A program made the position numbers and the translations under genes. A stretch of DNA of 5,256 nt from contig JBEKLP010000121.1 of NCBI GenBank assembly GCA_050010135.1, positions 1-5,256 on the forward strand. Direction: 5' to 3'. Shown here piece by piece: positions 1 to 4,444 of the stretch. Position 1 is the stretch's first letter. The number at the start of each line of letters is the position of its first letter. The notes beneath the pieces are model-generated. The model was not told the DNA's origin. It saw only the letters and a list, made by a program, of their open reading frames with translations, and did no database searches. The DNA is from FEN-1073 sp050010135. GTDB taxonomy: Bacteria > Chloroflexota > Anaerolineae > Anaerolineales > RBG-16-64-43.

Positions 1-160
1 CCCCCCGTTCGCGTTCAAGATCCATGGTATCCAGCACCTGGTCGGTCATCTGCCGGTCGGAGATGGTTCCCGTGCGTTGCAGAAGACGGTCCGCAAGGGT
101 GGATTTGCCATGATCGACGTGCGCAATAATGCAGAAATTACGGATGTGGGAGGTATCCAT
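1..160 (-). CDS. lepA: Elongation factor 4 (LepA), N-terminal fragment
   Basis: This is the first 53 codons of a translational GTPase; the rest lies beyond the left edge of the window. LepA/EF4 binds the ribosome and acts on stalled or mis-translocated elongation complexes. The protein begins MDTSHIRNFCIIAHVDHGKS, which is the family opening followed by the P-loop (AHVDHGKST, residues 13-21) of the G domain. The later stretch with DQVLDTMDLERERG (about 41-53) leads into switch I. It separates LepA from the related TypA/BipA, which has a different spacer and a DSNDLERERG-type sequence. The ATG at 160 is the family start; a GGGAG at 172-176 lies 11 nt upstream, slightly far for a ribosome binding site. 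The gene is preceded by a gene-free region and probably has its own promoter. I am confident of the family; nothing can be said about domains not in the window. Confidence 0.93.
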   Translation of the reverse strand, partial: MDTSHIRNFCIIAHVDHGKSTLADRLLQRTGTISDRQMTDQVLDTMDLERERG

Positions 161-200
161 CGTTATTTGCGCTCCCTGGGCTGCTCGGGAGCGCCCGGTA

Positions 201-218
201 AGTATACCCGATAATCGG
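201..218 (-). promoter_or_regulatory. Possible lepA promoter with an adjacent dyad
   Basis: On the minus strand a TATACT hexamer (201-206) lies about 40 nt before the lepA ATG. Directly upstream of it is an 11-nt dyad, CCGATtATCGG (208-218). A TTGAAA further upstream is 24 nt from the hexamer, too far to be its -35 partner. The -10 call therefore rests on one near-consensus hexamer plus its position. The dyad lies where an operator could sit but may be chance. Confidence 0.3.
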
Positions 219-328
219 ATTATTCCTTTATTTCAAGGGCGTTAACGGCATACAGCCAGTCTCAACCGACCGAATCGCAAATCGTAATTTTCGATCAAAA
301 ACTATACACGGAATACACAGAACAGAAA

Positions 329-375
329 CGGAAGACACCGAGTTTAATCTCTTTTTTATAGCTCGGTGTCTTCTG
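329..375. repeat. 12-bp perfect inverted repeat with 19-nt loop
   Basis: GAAGACACCGAG (331-342) is exactly complementary to CTCGGTGTCTTC (362-373). One G-T and one C-G pair can be added outside. The 19-nt loop (343-361) is AT-rich and contains a T6 run. On the minus strand the stem is followed by CGTTTCTGTTCTG, moderately U-rich, so the hairpin could help end the tlyA transcript; the large loop is unusual for that. The left arm continues a series of degenerate words upstream (CACGGAA, CACAGAA, ACGGAA). I recall similar low-complexity words as common intergenic repeats in several environmental phyla, but could not check this. Confidence 0.7.
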
Positions 376-380
376 AGCCG

Positions 381-457
381 ACCCCTCCCCTTCCCTCCCC
401 ATTATGGAGAGGGTGGCGGAGCCCCGGCGTGCACGCCGGGGCTCCGCCAGGAGGGGT
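381..457. repeat. Palindromic element with terminal inverted repeats (REP/MITE-like)
   Basis: The element is bounded by ACCCCTCC (381-388) and its exact complement GGAGGGGT (450-457). Inside are two hairpins. The first is imperfect (393-400 with 406-413, loop ATTAT). The second is a perfect 36-nt palindrome (414-449) whose arms read TGGCGGAGCCCCGGCGTG and its complement, centred on GTGCAC. Terminal inverted repeats, internal hairpins, short length and intergenic position fit a REP-type or miniature inverted-repeat mobile element. No target-site duplication is clear at the edges and no transposase is present. It lacks a following T-tract, so it is not a typical intrinsic terminator. The structure is certain; mobility is inference. 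Confidence 0.65.
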
Positions 458-472
458 AAGCAAAGGATCCAT

Positions 473-502
473 AAAAAAACTTCCTATCAGTACATGAATA
501 GG
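473..502 (-). terminator. Weak candidate terminator for tlyA
   Basis: About 75 nt past the tlyA stop, the minus strand can form CCTAT/ATAGG (498-502 with 483-487), extended by CA/TG past a bulged base. AAG and a run of seven T (473-479) follow. The stem is short and AU-rich, so the hairpin is weak; the T-run and the location are the main support. Confidence 0.35.
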
Positions 503-538
503 TGATAATTATTTCAGCGCTTTCAAATTCCTATCAGT
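481..538. repeat. Direct repeat TTCCTATCAGT, two copies
   Basis: The 11-mer TTCCTATCAGT occurs at 481-491 and again at 528-538, 47 bp apart start to start, between the palindromic element and the end of tlyA. The left copy overlaps one arm of the weak hairpin at 483-502. The repeats may be remnants of an insertion or binding sites; nothing else in the sequence decides this. Confidence 0.6.
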
Positions 539-575
539 GACTTCCGTATATTTTTATATTCCATCCCCTCTCGAT

Positions 576-1379
576 TTATTCCGGGATGATGGATGCTATT
601 AGTTGCCGCAGCGAATTATCGCCGTCCATTATTGGATGCGGTTCACCGGAATGTCGCAAATGCGCCAGAAATTCGATGTTCCCTGCCGGCCCCTTCAAGG
701 GAGAGAGCATCAATCCCTCGACGGAAAATCCCGCTTGCAGGGAGGAACGCAGAACCTCCTCCAGCACGCTGCGGTGAACGGTGGGATCCTTCACCACCCC
801 GCCTTTTCCCACCTGGCCGCGCTCGGCTTCGAATTGCGGCTTGATAAGCGCAACCGAACGGCCATCGGGCTTCAGCCAGCGGATGAACACCGGAAAGAGC
901 AGGCGCAGCGAGATAAACGCGACGTCGGCGGTAACCAGATCCACCGGCTCGGGGAGCGCTTCGAGGTAGCGCGCGTTGTGCTCCTCCAGGACGACCACCC
1001 GCGGATCGTTGCGCAGTTTCCAATCCAGGATGCCTTTGCCGACGTCGATGGCATACACCCTTGCAGCTCCGCGCTGCAAAAGACAATCGGTGAACCCGCC
1101 GGTTGATGCGCCGACATCCGCGCACATCCATGCTTCGGGGGAAATGGAAAAGCGATCCAGCGCGGCTTCCAGTTTCTCCCCGCCGCGGGAGACGTAGCGC
1201 GGCATTTCGGTCAGTTCAATCTTTGTCTCCGGCGGAAGAAGCTTCCCCGGATGGAGCGCTTCCCCGCCGTCGACCTTGACCCGCCCGGCGAGGATCAGGC
1301 GCTGGGCAAGCGAACGGGTGGCGGCCAGCCCGCATTCGACCATAAGAATATCCAATCGCTGTTTTTTCCCGTCCGGCAT
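576..1379 (-). CDS. tlyA: TlyA-family rRNA 2'-O-methyltransferase
   Basis: This 267-residue protein has the two TlyA domains in order. An S4 RNA-binding domain (about 8-65) opens with RLDILMVECGLAATRSLAQR. An FtsJ-like Rossmann methyltransferase domain follows (about 66-245), with the SAM loop DVGASTGGFTD (88-98). The K-D-K-E set expected for ribose 2'-O-methylation is visible: K69 in SRGGEKL, D152 in TADVAFIS, K180 in LIKPQFE, E236 in GNIEFL. Known relatives methylate 16S and/or 23S rRNA (mycobacterial TlyA is the capreomycin-sensitivity enzyme); the older 'hemolysin' name is doubtful. The exact target here is unknown. I chose the ATG at 1379 because the S4 domain starts a few residues later; the frame stays open to 1559, but that extension is low-complexity and crosses a hairpin. 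No good Shine-Dalgarno is visible. Length is normal for the family. Confidence 0.93.
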   Translation of the reverse strand: MPDGKKQRLDILMVECGLAATRSLAQRLILAGRVKVDGGEALHPGKLLPPETKIELTEMPRYVSRGGEKLEAALDRFSISPEAWMCADVGASTGGFTDCLLQRGAARVYAIDVGKGILDWKLRNDPRVVVLEEHNARYLEALPEPVDLVTADVAFISLRLLFPVFIRWLKPDGRSVALIKPQFEAERGQVGKGGVVKDPTVHRSVLEEVLRSSLQAGFSVEGLMLSPLKGPAGNIEFLAHLRHSGEPHPIMDGDNSLRQLIASIIPE

Positions 1380-1395
1380 GGACTTACCCGGCCTT

Positions 1396-1428
1396 GGGAA
1401 AAGAAACGGGGCGGCCGGCGGGCCGCCC
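1396..1428 (-). terminator. Intrinsic terminator after the membrane-protein gene, or tlyA attenuator
   Basis: On the minus strand GGGCGGCC (1421-1428) and GGCCGCCC (1409-1416) form a perfect 8-bp GC stem closed by the tetraloop CGCC. CGTTTCTTTT follows directly. This is a classic rho-independent layout. It sits between the stop codon at 1483 and the tlyA start at 1379. It should end transcripts of the upstream membrane-protein gene and would limit read-through into tlyA. Confidence 0.7.
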
Positions 1429-1482
1429 AATGAAGGATGACGAGTTATTGGTGGACAGAAAGGTTTCCTTTCGCATTGCCAT

Positions 1483-1956
1483 TCAGGAAATGATCTGCGA
1501 AGGCGGAGGTGCTGCGTTCTTTCCTTTATATAGGTACCAAAGATAGCCGCCCAATGCACCCAAACCGACCATAAGGACCAAATTCAGAATGGCGCAGCAA
1601 CCAAGGGAGACAAAGGTGCCCAGGGTTGAGCTTGTGGAATCGAACGCCGCGGACCCCATCCCGGTAATTTGGCCCGCCAGGCTGTTGACGGTTTCGGGAG
1701 TGAATATCACATAGGTTTTGACCAACGTACCGATAACGTTTCCGATGATCCCAAGGATCCCGGCGATTAATCCCGCGACGCCTCCCGAGAGGGCGGCTTT
1801 GTTCGCAAGTTGCGATTTATCAAAGAAGACAGCCAACGCTCCCGCCAAAAGCCCGAGGATGATCGCTTCGACGGGTGTGCACAATCCCATGGCGATGCCG
1901 GTTACCAATAAATACACAAAAGCAATGGCTCCCACGATGATGCCGGATTTAATCAT
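1483..1956 (-). CDS. Small four-helix membrane protein, paralogue of the next gene upstream
   Basis: I do not recognise a named family. The 157-residue protein has four hydrophobic segments at about 5-27, 29-45, 56-79 and 114-142. Positive charges after helix 2 (DKSQLANK) and after helix 4 (YKGK) suggest that both ends face the cytoplasm, with a Ser/Thr-rich outer loop at about 82-113. Glycine-rich helices (VAGLIAGILGIIG, VGLGALGG) suggest tight packing. C26 and C120/C121 are predicted near the same outer face. The tail is proline-rich (APPPS). Helices 2-4 and the tail match the protein encoded at 2064-2558, so this is a tandem duplicate. The ATG at 1956 is firm: AGGAGAG (1960-1966) is a strong ribosome binding site. 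A terminator follows the gene. Transporter, channel or regulatory subunit roles are all possible; none is supported directly. Confidence 0.85.
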   Translation of the reverse strand: MIKSGIIVGAIAFVYLLVTGIAMGLCTPVEAIILGLLAGALAVFFDKSQLANKAALSGGVAGLIAGILGIIGNVIGTLVKTYVIFTPETVNSLAGQITGMGSAAFDSTSSTLGTFVSLGCCAILNLVLMVGLGALGGYLWYLYKGKNAAPPPSQIIS

Positions 1957-1959
1957 TTT

Positions 1960-1966
1960 CTCTCCT
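1960..1966 (-). promoter_or_regulatory. Ribosome binding site AGGAGAG
   Basis: The minus strand reads AGGAGAG, AAA, then the ATG at 1956. The GGAG core stands 5 nt from the start. The same core-to-start spacing occurs before the paralogous gene at 2558, which helps fix that start. Confidence 0.8.
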
Positions 1967-1970
1967 CTTT

Positions 1971-1998
1971 AAAAATCCGTCTCCGATCGGAATGACGG
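1971..1998 (-). terminator. Candidate terminator/attenuator between the paralogous genes
   Basis: On the minus strand CCGTC (1994-1998) pairs with GACGG (1977-1981). Between them lies the 10-nt palindrome TCCGATCGGA (1982-1991), which can add a TCC/GGA stem with a GATC tetraloop. ATTTTT (1971-1976) follows. The hairpin ends only a few bases before the ribosome binding site of the downstream gene. It could end the upstream transcript or attenuate read-through. The outer stem has only 5 bp, so its strength is uncertain. Confidence 0.45.
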
Positions 1999-2063
1999 GT
2001 CGCGTTGCAATCTCCGCGTATCGCCAAGCCGCGTTTTCCTTCCGCCGGAAAAAGCATCCTACT

Positions 2064-2558
2064 TTAGACCGACGGTTGCGCGGATATACCTGGAGGCGGA
2101 GTGTTTGTTTTTCTGTGGATGTACCAGAACCACAGCCTGCCCCCCAGCGCGCCCAGGCCGGCCATGATGGCAAAGAGTACCAGCCCGCAGAAACAGGAAG
2201 AGAAAAAGGAACTGAGGAGCCAGGACGTTTGGCTCGTAGGTGCGGATGCCAGGTCGCATAAACCCGGCAGACATGCCACCGGGGTCTTCCCGGAACCGGC
2301 GACAAGCATGATGATGGTTCCGCCGATCGTCTTTCCTACCAGAGCCGCCGCCCCGGCAATCATCCCGGCGACTGCTCCGCGGACGGCGGATTTTTCCGCT
2401 TCTACCGGTTTTTCAAAATAGACGCACAAGCCCCCGGCGATCAATCCGAGAACCGCGGCGGCCATTGGGTTGCAAATACAACAGACAGAATTCAGCAGCG
2501 AAGTAATGATCACCAGAATAAGCGTGATCGGAGCCATAATCATGCTGGATTTGGCCAT
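2064..2558 (-). CDS. Small four-helix membrane protein, paralogue of the next gene downstream
   Basis: This 164-residue protein has no function I recognise. Its four hydrophobic segments lie at about 7-29, 32-48, 58-88 and 113-147, with a short outer loop and a basic, proline-rich tail (HRKTNTPPPG). It shares with the downstream protein a Cys then Pro ahead of helix 2, the pattern (V/I)LGL(I/L)AGxLxV(Y/F)F(E/D)K, VAG(M/L)IAG in helix 3, GLGALGGxLW in helix 4 and a PPP tail. It is richer in cysteine (C26, C27, C29, C45, C96, C101, C122, C124). I chose the ATG at 2558 over that at 2570. It has GGGAGAG at the same spacing as the paralogue, and its MAKS aligns with the paralogue's MIKS. An extended -10 promoter lies just upstream. 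The two genes probably form a small unit, with a possible attenuator between them. Confidence 0.83.
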   Translation of the reverse strand: MAKSSMIMAPITLILVIITSLLNSVCCICNPMAAAVLGLIAGGLCVYFEKPVEAEKSAVRGAVAGMIAGAAALVGKTIGGTIIMLVAGSGKTPVACLPGLCDLASAPTSQTSWLLSSFFSSCFCGLVLFAIMAGLGALGGRLWFWYIHRKTNTPPPGISAQPSV

Positions 2559-2561
2559 AGT

Positions 2562-2568
2562 CTCTCCC
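2562..2568 (-). promoter_or_regulatory. Ribosome binding site GGGAGAG overlapping an upstream ATG
   Basis: The minus strand reads ATGGGAGAGACTATG. The first ATG (2570) overlaps the Shine-Dalgarno that serves the second (2558). The predicted transcript start near 2579 leaves only about 9 nt before the first ATG but about 20 nt before the second. This favours 2558. Confidence 0.65.
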
Positions 2569-2585
2569 ATGGAGGATATCCTCAG

Positions 2586-2594
2586 ATTATACCA
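2586..2594 (-). promoter_or_regulatory. Extended -10 promoter of the membrane-protein pair
   Basis: TGGTATAAT on the minus strand is a perfect -10 hexamer (2586-2591) with the TGn extension (2592-2594). The expected -35 position (2609-2614) reads GCATCC and does not match consensus, as is usual for extended -10 promoters. Transcription should start near 2579-2580. Confidence 0.65.
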
Positions 2595-2681
2595 AGGGAA
2601 GAATAATCGGATGCCGGCCTCCGAATCGAAAAAAGATTACGATCGGTGAAACCTGACGGGATAAAATTATGTTTCAACCTT

Positions 2682-2694
2682 ACCGAAAGTCGGT
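2682..2694. promoter_or_regulatory. Possible operator dyad in the divergent intergenic region
   Basis: ACCGA (2682-2686) and TCGGT (2690-2694) form a 5-bp dyad around AAG, between the two divergent promoters. It could bind a regulator acting on either unit. It is short and may be chance. Confidence 0.25.
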
Positions 2695-2755
2695 CAATAG
2701 ATCCCGCGGCATCAAGGCTGGAAGCGAACGATTCTTTCTTCAAGCCTGCCGGGTA

Positions 2756-2761
2756 TATAAT
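2756..2761 (+). promoter_or_regulatory. Consensus -10 box of the folate operon, leaderless start
   Basis: A perfect TATAAT ends 7 nt before the ATG at 2769, so transcription would begin at or within a base or two of the start codon. No Shine-Dalgarno precedes that ATG. The -35 region is poor (TTCTTT at 2732-2737, 18-nt spacer). CGGG (2750-2753) and CCCG (2764-2767) bracket the box and could mark a repressor site. Together these suggest a leaderless mRNA. Confidence 0.55.
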
Positions 2762-2768
2762 TTCCCGT

Positions 2769-3497
2769 ATGGTTGATCTTCCGCTTTCCGGACGCACGGC
2801 CGTCGTCACCGGAGCCGCGGTCCGGCTTGGACGCGCGATCGCCCTGGGGCTGGCTGCGCGCGGCGCCGACATCGCCCTGCACTACCATTCCTCCGAGGCG
2901 GCCGCGCTGCGGACGGCGGAGGAAATTCGCGCCCTGGGCAGGCGTTGCCTGCCCGTTTCGGCTGATCTGCAAAACCCTTCGGCCCCCGCGAAGATCATGG
3001 AAGCGGCCGACGCATTCTTCGGAAAGGCCGACATCCTGATTAATTCAGCCTCCGTTTTCGAGACGGGCACGCTGGCCGAAACCACGCCGGAACTCTGGGA
3101 AAAGACAATCGCGATCAACCTGCGTACGCCGTTTTTCCTTTGCAAGGCGTTTGCGGCTCAGACGGATTCCGGCGACATCATCAACCTGGCCGATGCAACC
3201 GCCGACCGGTCCGGCACAAAGTACCTTGCGTACTCGCTCTCCAAAATCGCGCTGATCGCCTTCACGCGTGACCTGGCCAAATCCCTGGCGCCGGGAATCC
3301 GCGTGAACGCGGTGGCGCCCGGCGCGATCCTTCCCCCACCCGGTCAGGGGGAGGATTATCTCGACCGGTTGGTAACCCGCATCCCCTTGGGCAGACACGG
3401 GAGTCCGGAGGATATCGTCGGCGGCGTGCTTTATCTGCTCGCTGCCTCTTATGTTACCGGTGAGATTTTGCACATTTCCGGCGGTTCGGATTTATAG
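2769..3497 (+). CDS. folM: FolM/PTR1-type SDR: dihydropteridine or dihydrofolate reductase
   Basis: This 242-residue short-chain dehydrogenase heads the pterin operon. The NADP-binding glycine motif is TGAAVRLGR (14-22), with HYHSS (38-42) at the end of the second strand, as in pteridine reductases. INSASVF (91-97) and N117 follow the SDR pattern. The catalytic set is D142, Y155 and K159: Asp lies 13 residues before the Tyr, where ordinary SDRs have Ser. That substitution is characteristic of PTR1 and E. coli FolM, and LADATADRSGTKYLAYSLSK resembles the FolM segment. PxGAI(L) and the C-terminal HISGGSDL fit the fold. Likely substrates are dihydromonapterin, dihydrobiopterin or dihydrofolate, reduced with NADPH in the cytoplasm. 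I start at the ATG at 2769; an in-frame GTG at 2646 would add 41 residues that do not resemble an SDR. folB follows after 18 bp. The exact substrate is inferred, so the symbol is tentative. Confidence 0.85.
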   Translation: MVDLPLSGRTAVVTGAAVRLGRAIALGLAARGADIALHYHSSEAAALRTAEEIRALGRRCLPVSADLQNPSAPAKIMEAADAFFGKADILINSASVFETGTLAETTPELWEKTIAINLRTPFFLCKAFAAQTDSGDIINLADATADRSGTKYLAYSLSKIALIAFTRDLAKSLAPGIRVNAVAPGAILPPPGQGEDYLDRLVTRIPLGRHGSPEDIVGGVLYLLAASYVTGEILHISGGSDL

Positions 3498-3515
3498 GCG
3501 CCGGGGAGGGAGCGA

Positions 3516-3878
3516 ATGACGGACTCGCTGTTCATCCAGGATCTTCTGGTTCGCACTGTACTGGGGGTGAGTGACGAGGAGCGGCGCGACAAACAGGATG
3601 TTCTCATCTCTATTGTGATGGATACCGACACGTCGGCGCCGGGGGAATCCGACGATCTGGCGGATGCGGTCAACTACCGGATGATATCGAAAAAAATCCT
3701 CGCCCTGGCCGAGCGCTCGCAATTCCGTCTGGTGGAACATTTCGCCGAAGAGGTTGCCGGCCTGTGCCTGCTGGAACCGCGCGTGAAGCGCGTGCGCATA
3801 ACGGTGGAAAAACCCGGCGCGCTGCGGTTCGCGCGGTCGGTGGGCGTCACAATCGAACGGGGCGCGGGCAGTGGCTGA
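3516..3878 (+). CDS. folB: Dihydroneopterin aldolase (FolB family, FolX-like features)
   Basis: FolB cleaves 7,8-dihydroneopterin to 6-hydroxymethyl-7,8-dihydropterin and glycolaldehyde. The 120-residue length is normal. Residues matching the known active site are visible: E22 in GVSDEERRDKQ, Y54 in DAVNYR, E74 in LVEHFAEE and K99 in VEKPGAL. Some segments (NYRMISKKI, SQFRLVEH, ALRFARSV) look as much like E. coli FolX, the dihydroneopterin-triphosphate 2'-epimerase, as like classical FolB. Since folK follows directly and needs the aldolase product, aldolase is the best call, but epimerase activity is possible; some family members do both. GGGGAGGGAG (3503-3512) is a strong ribosome binding site, with its GGAGG core 6 nt before the ATG. 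The stop overlaps the folK start by 8 nt. Confidence 0.9.
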   Translation: MTDSLFIQDLLVRTVLGVSDEERRDKQDVLISIVMDTDTSAPGESDDLADAVNYRMISKKILALAERSQFRLVEHFAEEVAGLCLLEPRVKRVRITVEKPGALRFARSVGVTIERGAGSG

Positions 3879-4404
3879 TCACCTGGCTTGGCTGCTGCTC
3901 GGATCCAACATCCGGCCGGAACGGAATTTACCCCTTGCGGTGGCTTCGATCGCCAAGCAGCAGGAATTGCTCGCCGTTTCATCGGTGTGGCAATCGCCGC
4001 CTTCCGACGGATCTGACCAGCCGGATTACTTGAATGCGGCAATCCTGATCCGCACGGTAAAATCGCCGGCGGAGATTTATACCGATATCATCGCCCCCAT
4101 CGAACAATCGCTGGGACGCATGCGCAAGGCGGATAAATTCGCGCCCAGAACGGTGGACATCGACCTGGCGATTTACGACGACTTGGTGGAGGAATTCTCC
4201 GGGAGAAAACTGCCCGACCCGGATATCCTGACCCGATCTTACGTTACGCTGCCGCTGGCCGAGATCTCGCCGGATAAAATTCACCCCGAAACTGGCGAGC
4301 CGTTGCAGGCTATCGCCGGGCGCCTTCGGAACGGGGTTATCCGTCGTCGGGACGAGATTGCCCTGCTTCCGGCGCAGCCCGCCGGCCGGCCCGTGAAGCG
4401 ATAA
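3871..4404 (+). CDS. folK: 6-hydroxymethyl-7,8-dihydropterin pyrophosphokinase
   Basis: FolK (HPPK) transfers diphosphate from ATP to 6-hydroxymethyl-7,8-dihydropterin, preparing it for dihydropteroate synthase. The 177-residue protein opens with LLLGSNIRPERNL and has the substrate-side motif SSVWQSPPSDG...QPDYLNA (37-56). The signature LGRMRKADKFAPRTVDIDL (81-99) carries the two Mg-binding aspartates D96 and D98. Further on, LPDPDILTRSYV (114-125) matches the region that in E. coli contains H115 and R121. The arginine is kept (R122), but Asp (D116) replaces the histidine. The start is a GTG, 8 nt inside folB; no ATG fits, because the LLLGSN strand must be near the N-terminus. The overlap suggests translational coupling. 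The last 20 or so residues are Pro/Arg-rich and probably unstructured. Confidence 0.93.
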   Translation: MADHLAWLLLGSNIRPERNLPLAVASIAKQQELLAVSSVWQSPPSDGSDQPDYLNAAILIRTVKSPAEIYTDIIAPIEQSLGRMRKADKFAPRTVDIDLAIYDDLVEEFSGRKLPDPDILTRSYVTLPLAEISPDKIHPETGEPLQAIAGRLRNGVIRRRDEIALLPAQPAGRPVKR

Positions 4405-4434
4405 GTCCCGGCCGCATCCATCCGTTTTCTTCAT

Positions 4435-4438
4435 GGAG
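4435..4438 (+). promoter_or_regulatory. Ribosome binding site that decides the folE start
   Basis: The sequence ATGGAGAACGCCATG holds two in-frame ATGs (4433 and 4445). GGAG (4435-4438) overlaps the first and stands 6 nt before the second, while nothing like a Shine-Dalgarno precedes the first. This supports starting folE at 4445. Confidence 0.65.
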
Positions 4439-4444
4439 AACGCC

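Larger units (their letters stand above)
161..575. other. Gene-free region between lepA and tlyA, rich in inverted repeats
   Basis: I see no convincing coding sequence in these 415 bases. Both flanking genes are read leftward, so the region should hold the tlyA transcript end and the lepA promoter. From left to right it contains: a possible lepA -10 box with a dyad (201-218); an AT-rich part with degenerate CACGGAA/CACAGAA-like words (306-330); a 12-bp perfect inverted repeat (331-373); a palindromic element with terminal inverted repeats (381-457); an A7 tract with a weak hairpin (473-502); and a direct repeat of TTCCTATCAGT (481-491 and 528-538). No tRNA, CRISPR array or known riboswitch is apparent. 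Confidence 0.7.

Noticed and set aside
414..449. Perfect palindrome as an intrinsic terminator
   Set aside because: It is strong as a hairpin but has no T-run on either side and sits within an element with its own terminal repeats.
481..538. Short CRISPR array
   Set aside because: There are only two 11-bp copies, too short and too few, and no cas genes.
527..545. tetO-like operator (TCCTATCAGTGA)
   Set aside because: It resembles only one half of the known tet operator. The second half is missing, and no TetR or efflux gene is nearby.
603..1106. Open frame of 167 codons antisense to tlyA
   Set aside because: It lies wholly opposite a well-supported gene with intact catalytic motifs and shows no domain of its own.
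1380..1559. 60-residue N-terminal extension of TlyA
   Set aside because: The frame is open, but the extension has no family similarity, crosses a terminator-like hairpin and overlaps the end of the membrane-protein gene. TlyA proteins begin just before the S4 domain, as from 1379.
2646..2768. GTG start giving 41 extra residues on the SDR
   Set aside because: The extra sequence does not resemble any SDR N-terminus, and the -10 box at 2756-2761 would lie inside it.
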